A DNA stretch of 5,757 nt from an uncultured Collinsella sp. Lineage in GTDB: Bacteria > Actinomycetota > Coriobacteriia > Coriobacteriales > Coriobacteriaceae. The notes beneath the pieces are model-generated. The model saw only the letters and a program-made list of their open reading frames with translations. It was not told the origin of the DNA and ran no database searches. Position numbers and translations under genes: made by a program. The stretch is taken from NCBI GenBank assembly GCA_902495985.1, contig CABUZF010000088.1:1-5757 (forward strand), written 5' to 3'. Below, piece after piece: positions 5,509-5,757 of the stretch (positions within the stretch are counted from its first letter, which is position 1; every line of letters starts with the position of its first letter).

Positions 5509-5757
5509 ATGGCAGCATCCGACATGATGTCCGCCCTGATGGAGCTTTGCCAGGAGAAGCACATCGACCAGCTCTACCTGATCGACCGCCTGGAGCAGTC
5601 GCTCGCCAAGAGCTATGCCGAGATTCTGCATCTTGAGTGGGGCGCCAAGGTGACCATCGACCGCACCACCGGCAAGATCTACGTCTACCGCCTGGAGCCG
5701 ATCGACGATTCCATGGACGAGGAGGGCAACTTCACCGAGTTCGAGGAGATCGACGTC
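5509..5757 (+). CDS. nusA: Transcription factor NusA, N-terminal part (3' end outside window)
   Basis: NusA binds RNA polymerase near the RNA exit channel and affects pausing, intrinsic termination and antitermination. Only the first 83 codons are visible. They match the NusA N-terminal domain: MMSALMELCQEKHID leads into the helix LIDRLEQSLAKSYAEI (24-39), then the strand AKVTIDRTTGKIYVYRLEP (46-64), like the E. coli pattern ...LESALATA...VQIDRKSGDF. An acidic stretch (65-83) precedes the expected continuation. The S1 and KH domains lie beyond the window. GGAAGG at 5495-5500 lies 8 bases before ATG 5509, inside the end of rimP. The frame is open to the window end. Identification rests on the N-terminal domain and the rimP neighbour. 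Confidence 0.93.
   Translation, partial: MAASDMMSALMELCQEKHIDQLYLIDRLEQSLAKSYAEILHLEWGAKVTIDRTTGKIYVYRLEPIDDSMDEEGNFTEFEEIDV

Noticed and set aside
4854..5564. 236-codon minus-strand frame over rimP and the start of nusA
   Set aside because: Shadow of rimP and nusA; it also crosses the promoter and terminator region and shows no recognisable family.

Overview
The window looks like a high-GC actinobacterial chromosome, most likely a gut Coriobacteriia member such as Collinsella. This is inferred from codon use, protein flavour and general familiarity; no search was run. All five genes lie on the + strand.

Left part (1-1795): the 3' end of a surface-glycan locus. It holds the C-terminal two thirds of a UDP-galactopyranose mutase (glf, cut by the window edge). 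Its stop codon overlaps the start of a family 2 glycosyltransferase. Together they suggest making UDP-galactofuranose and transferring a sugar, perhaps that one, onto an envelope polysaccharide.

Middle part (1796-2177): a 382-base gap with unusual internal structure. (i) The last 7 sense codons and the stop of the glycosyltransferase, plus 3 bases after it, recur as a perfect 24-bp inverted repeat at 1959-1982. On the minus strand this second copy still reads as the C-terminus of a paralogous glycosyltransferase (YR-AS-KIFKFN-stop), with only synonymous differences just beyond the repeat. (ii) Between the arms lies a compact 110-bp element (1828-1937, 'E1') with perfect 21-bp terminal inverted repeats around a bulged hairpin. 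(iii) A second element (about 2037-2158, 'E2') is an inverted copy of E1: 58 of 66 core positions match, all eight differences are transitions, and four of them form two compensatory base-pair changes in the same stem. E2 ends 7 bases before the leuS Shine-Dalgarno. These paired, covarying elements are the best candidate for something undescribed here.

Right part (2178-5757): core translation and transcription genes. leuS (complete leucyl-tRNA synthetase) is followed by a long terminator hairpin. A near-consensus extended -10 promoter follows, then an intrinsic terminator placed before rimP, and then rimP-nusA separated by one base (nusA runs off the window). Promoter, leader terminator and rimP-nusA in this order suggest attenuation of the operon, possibly by NusA itself.
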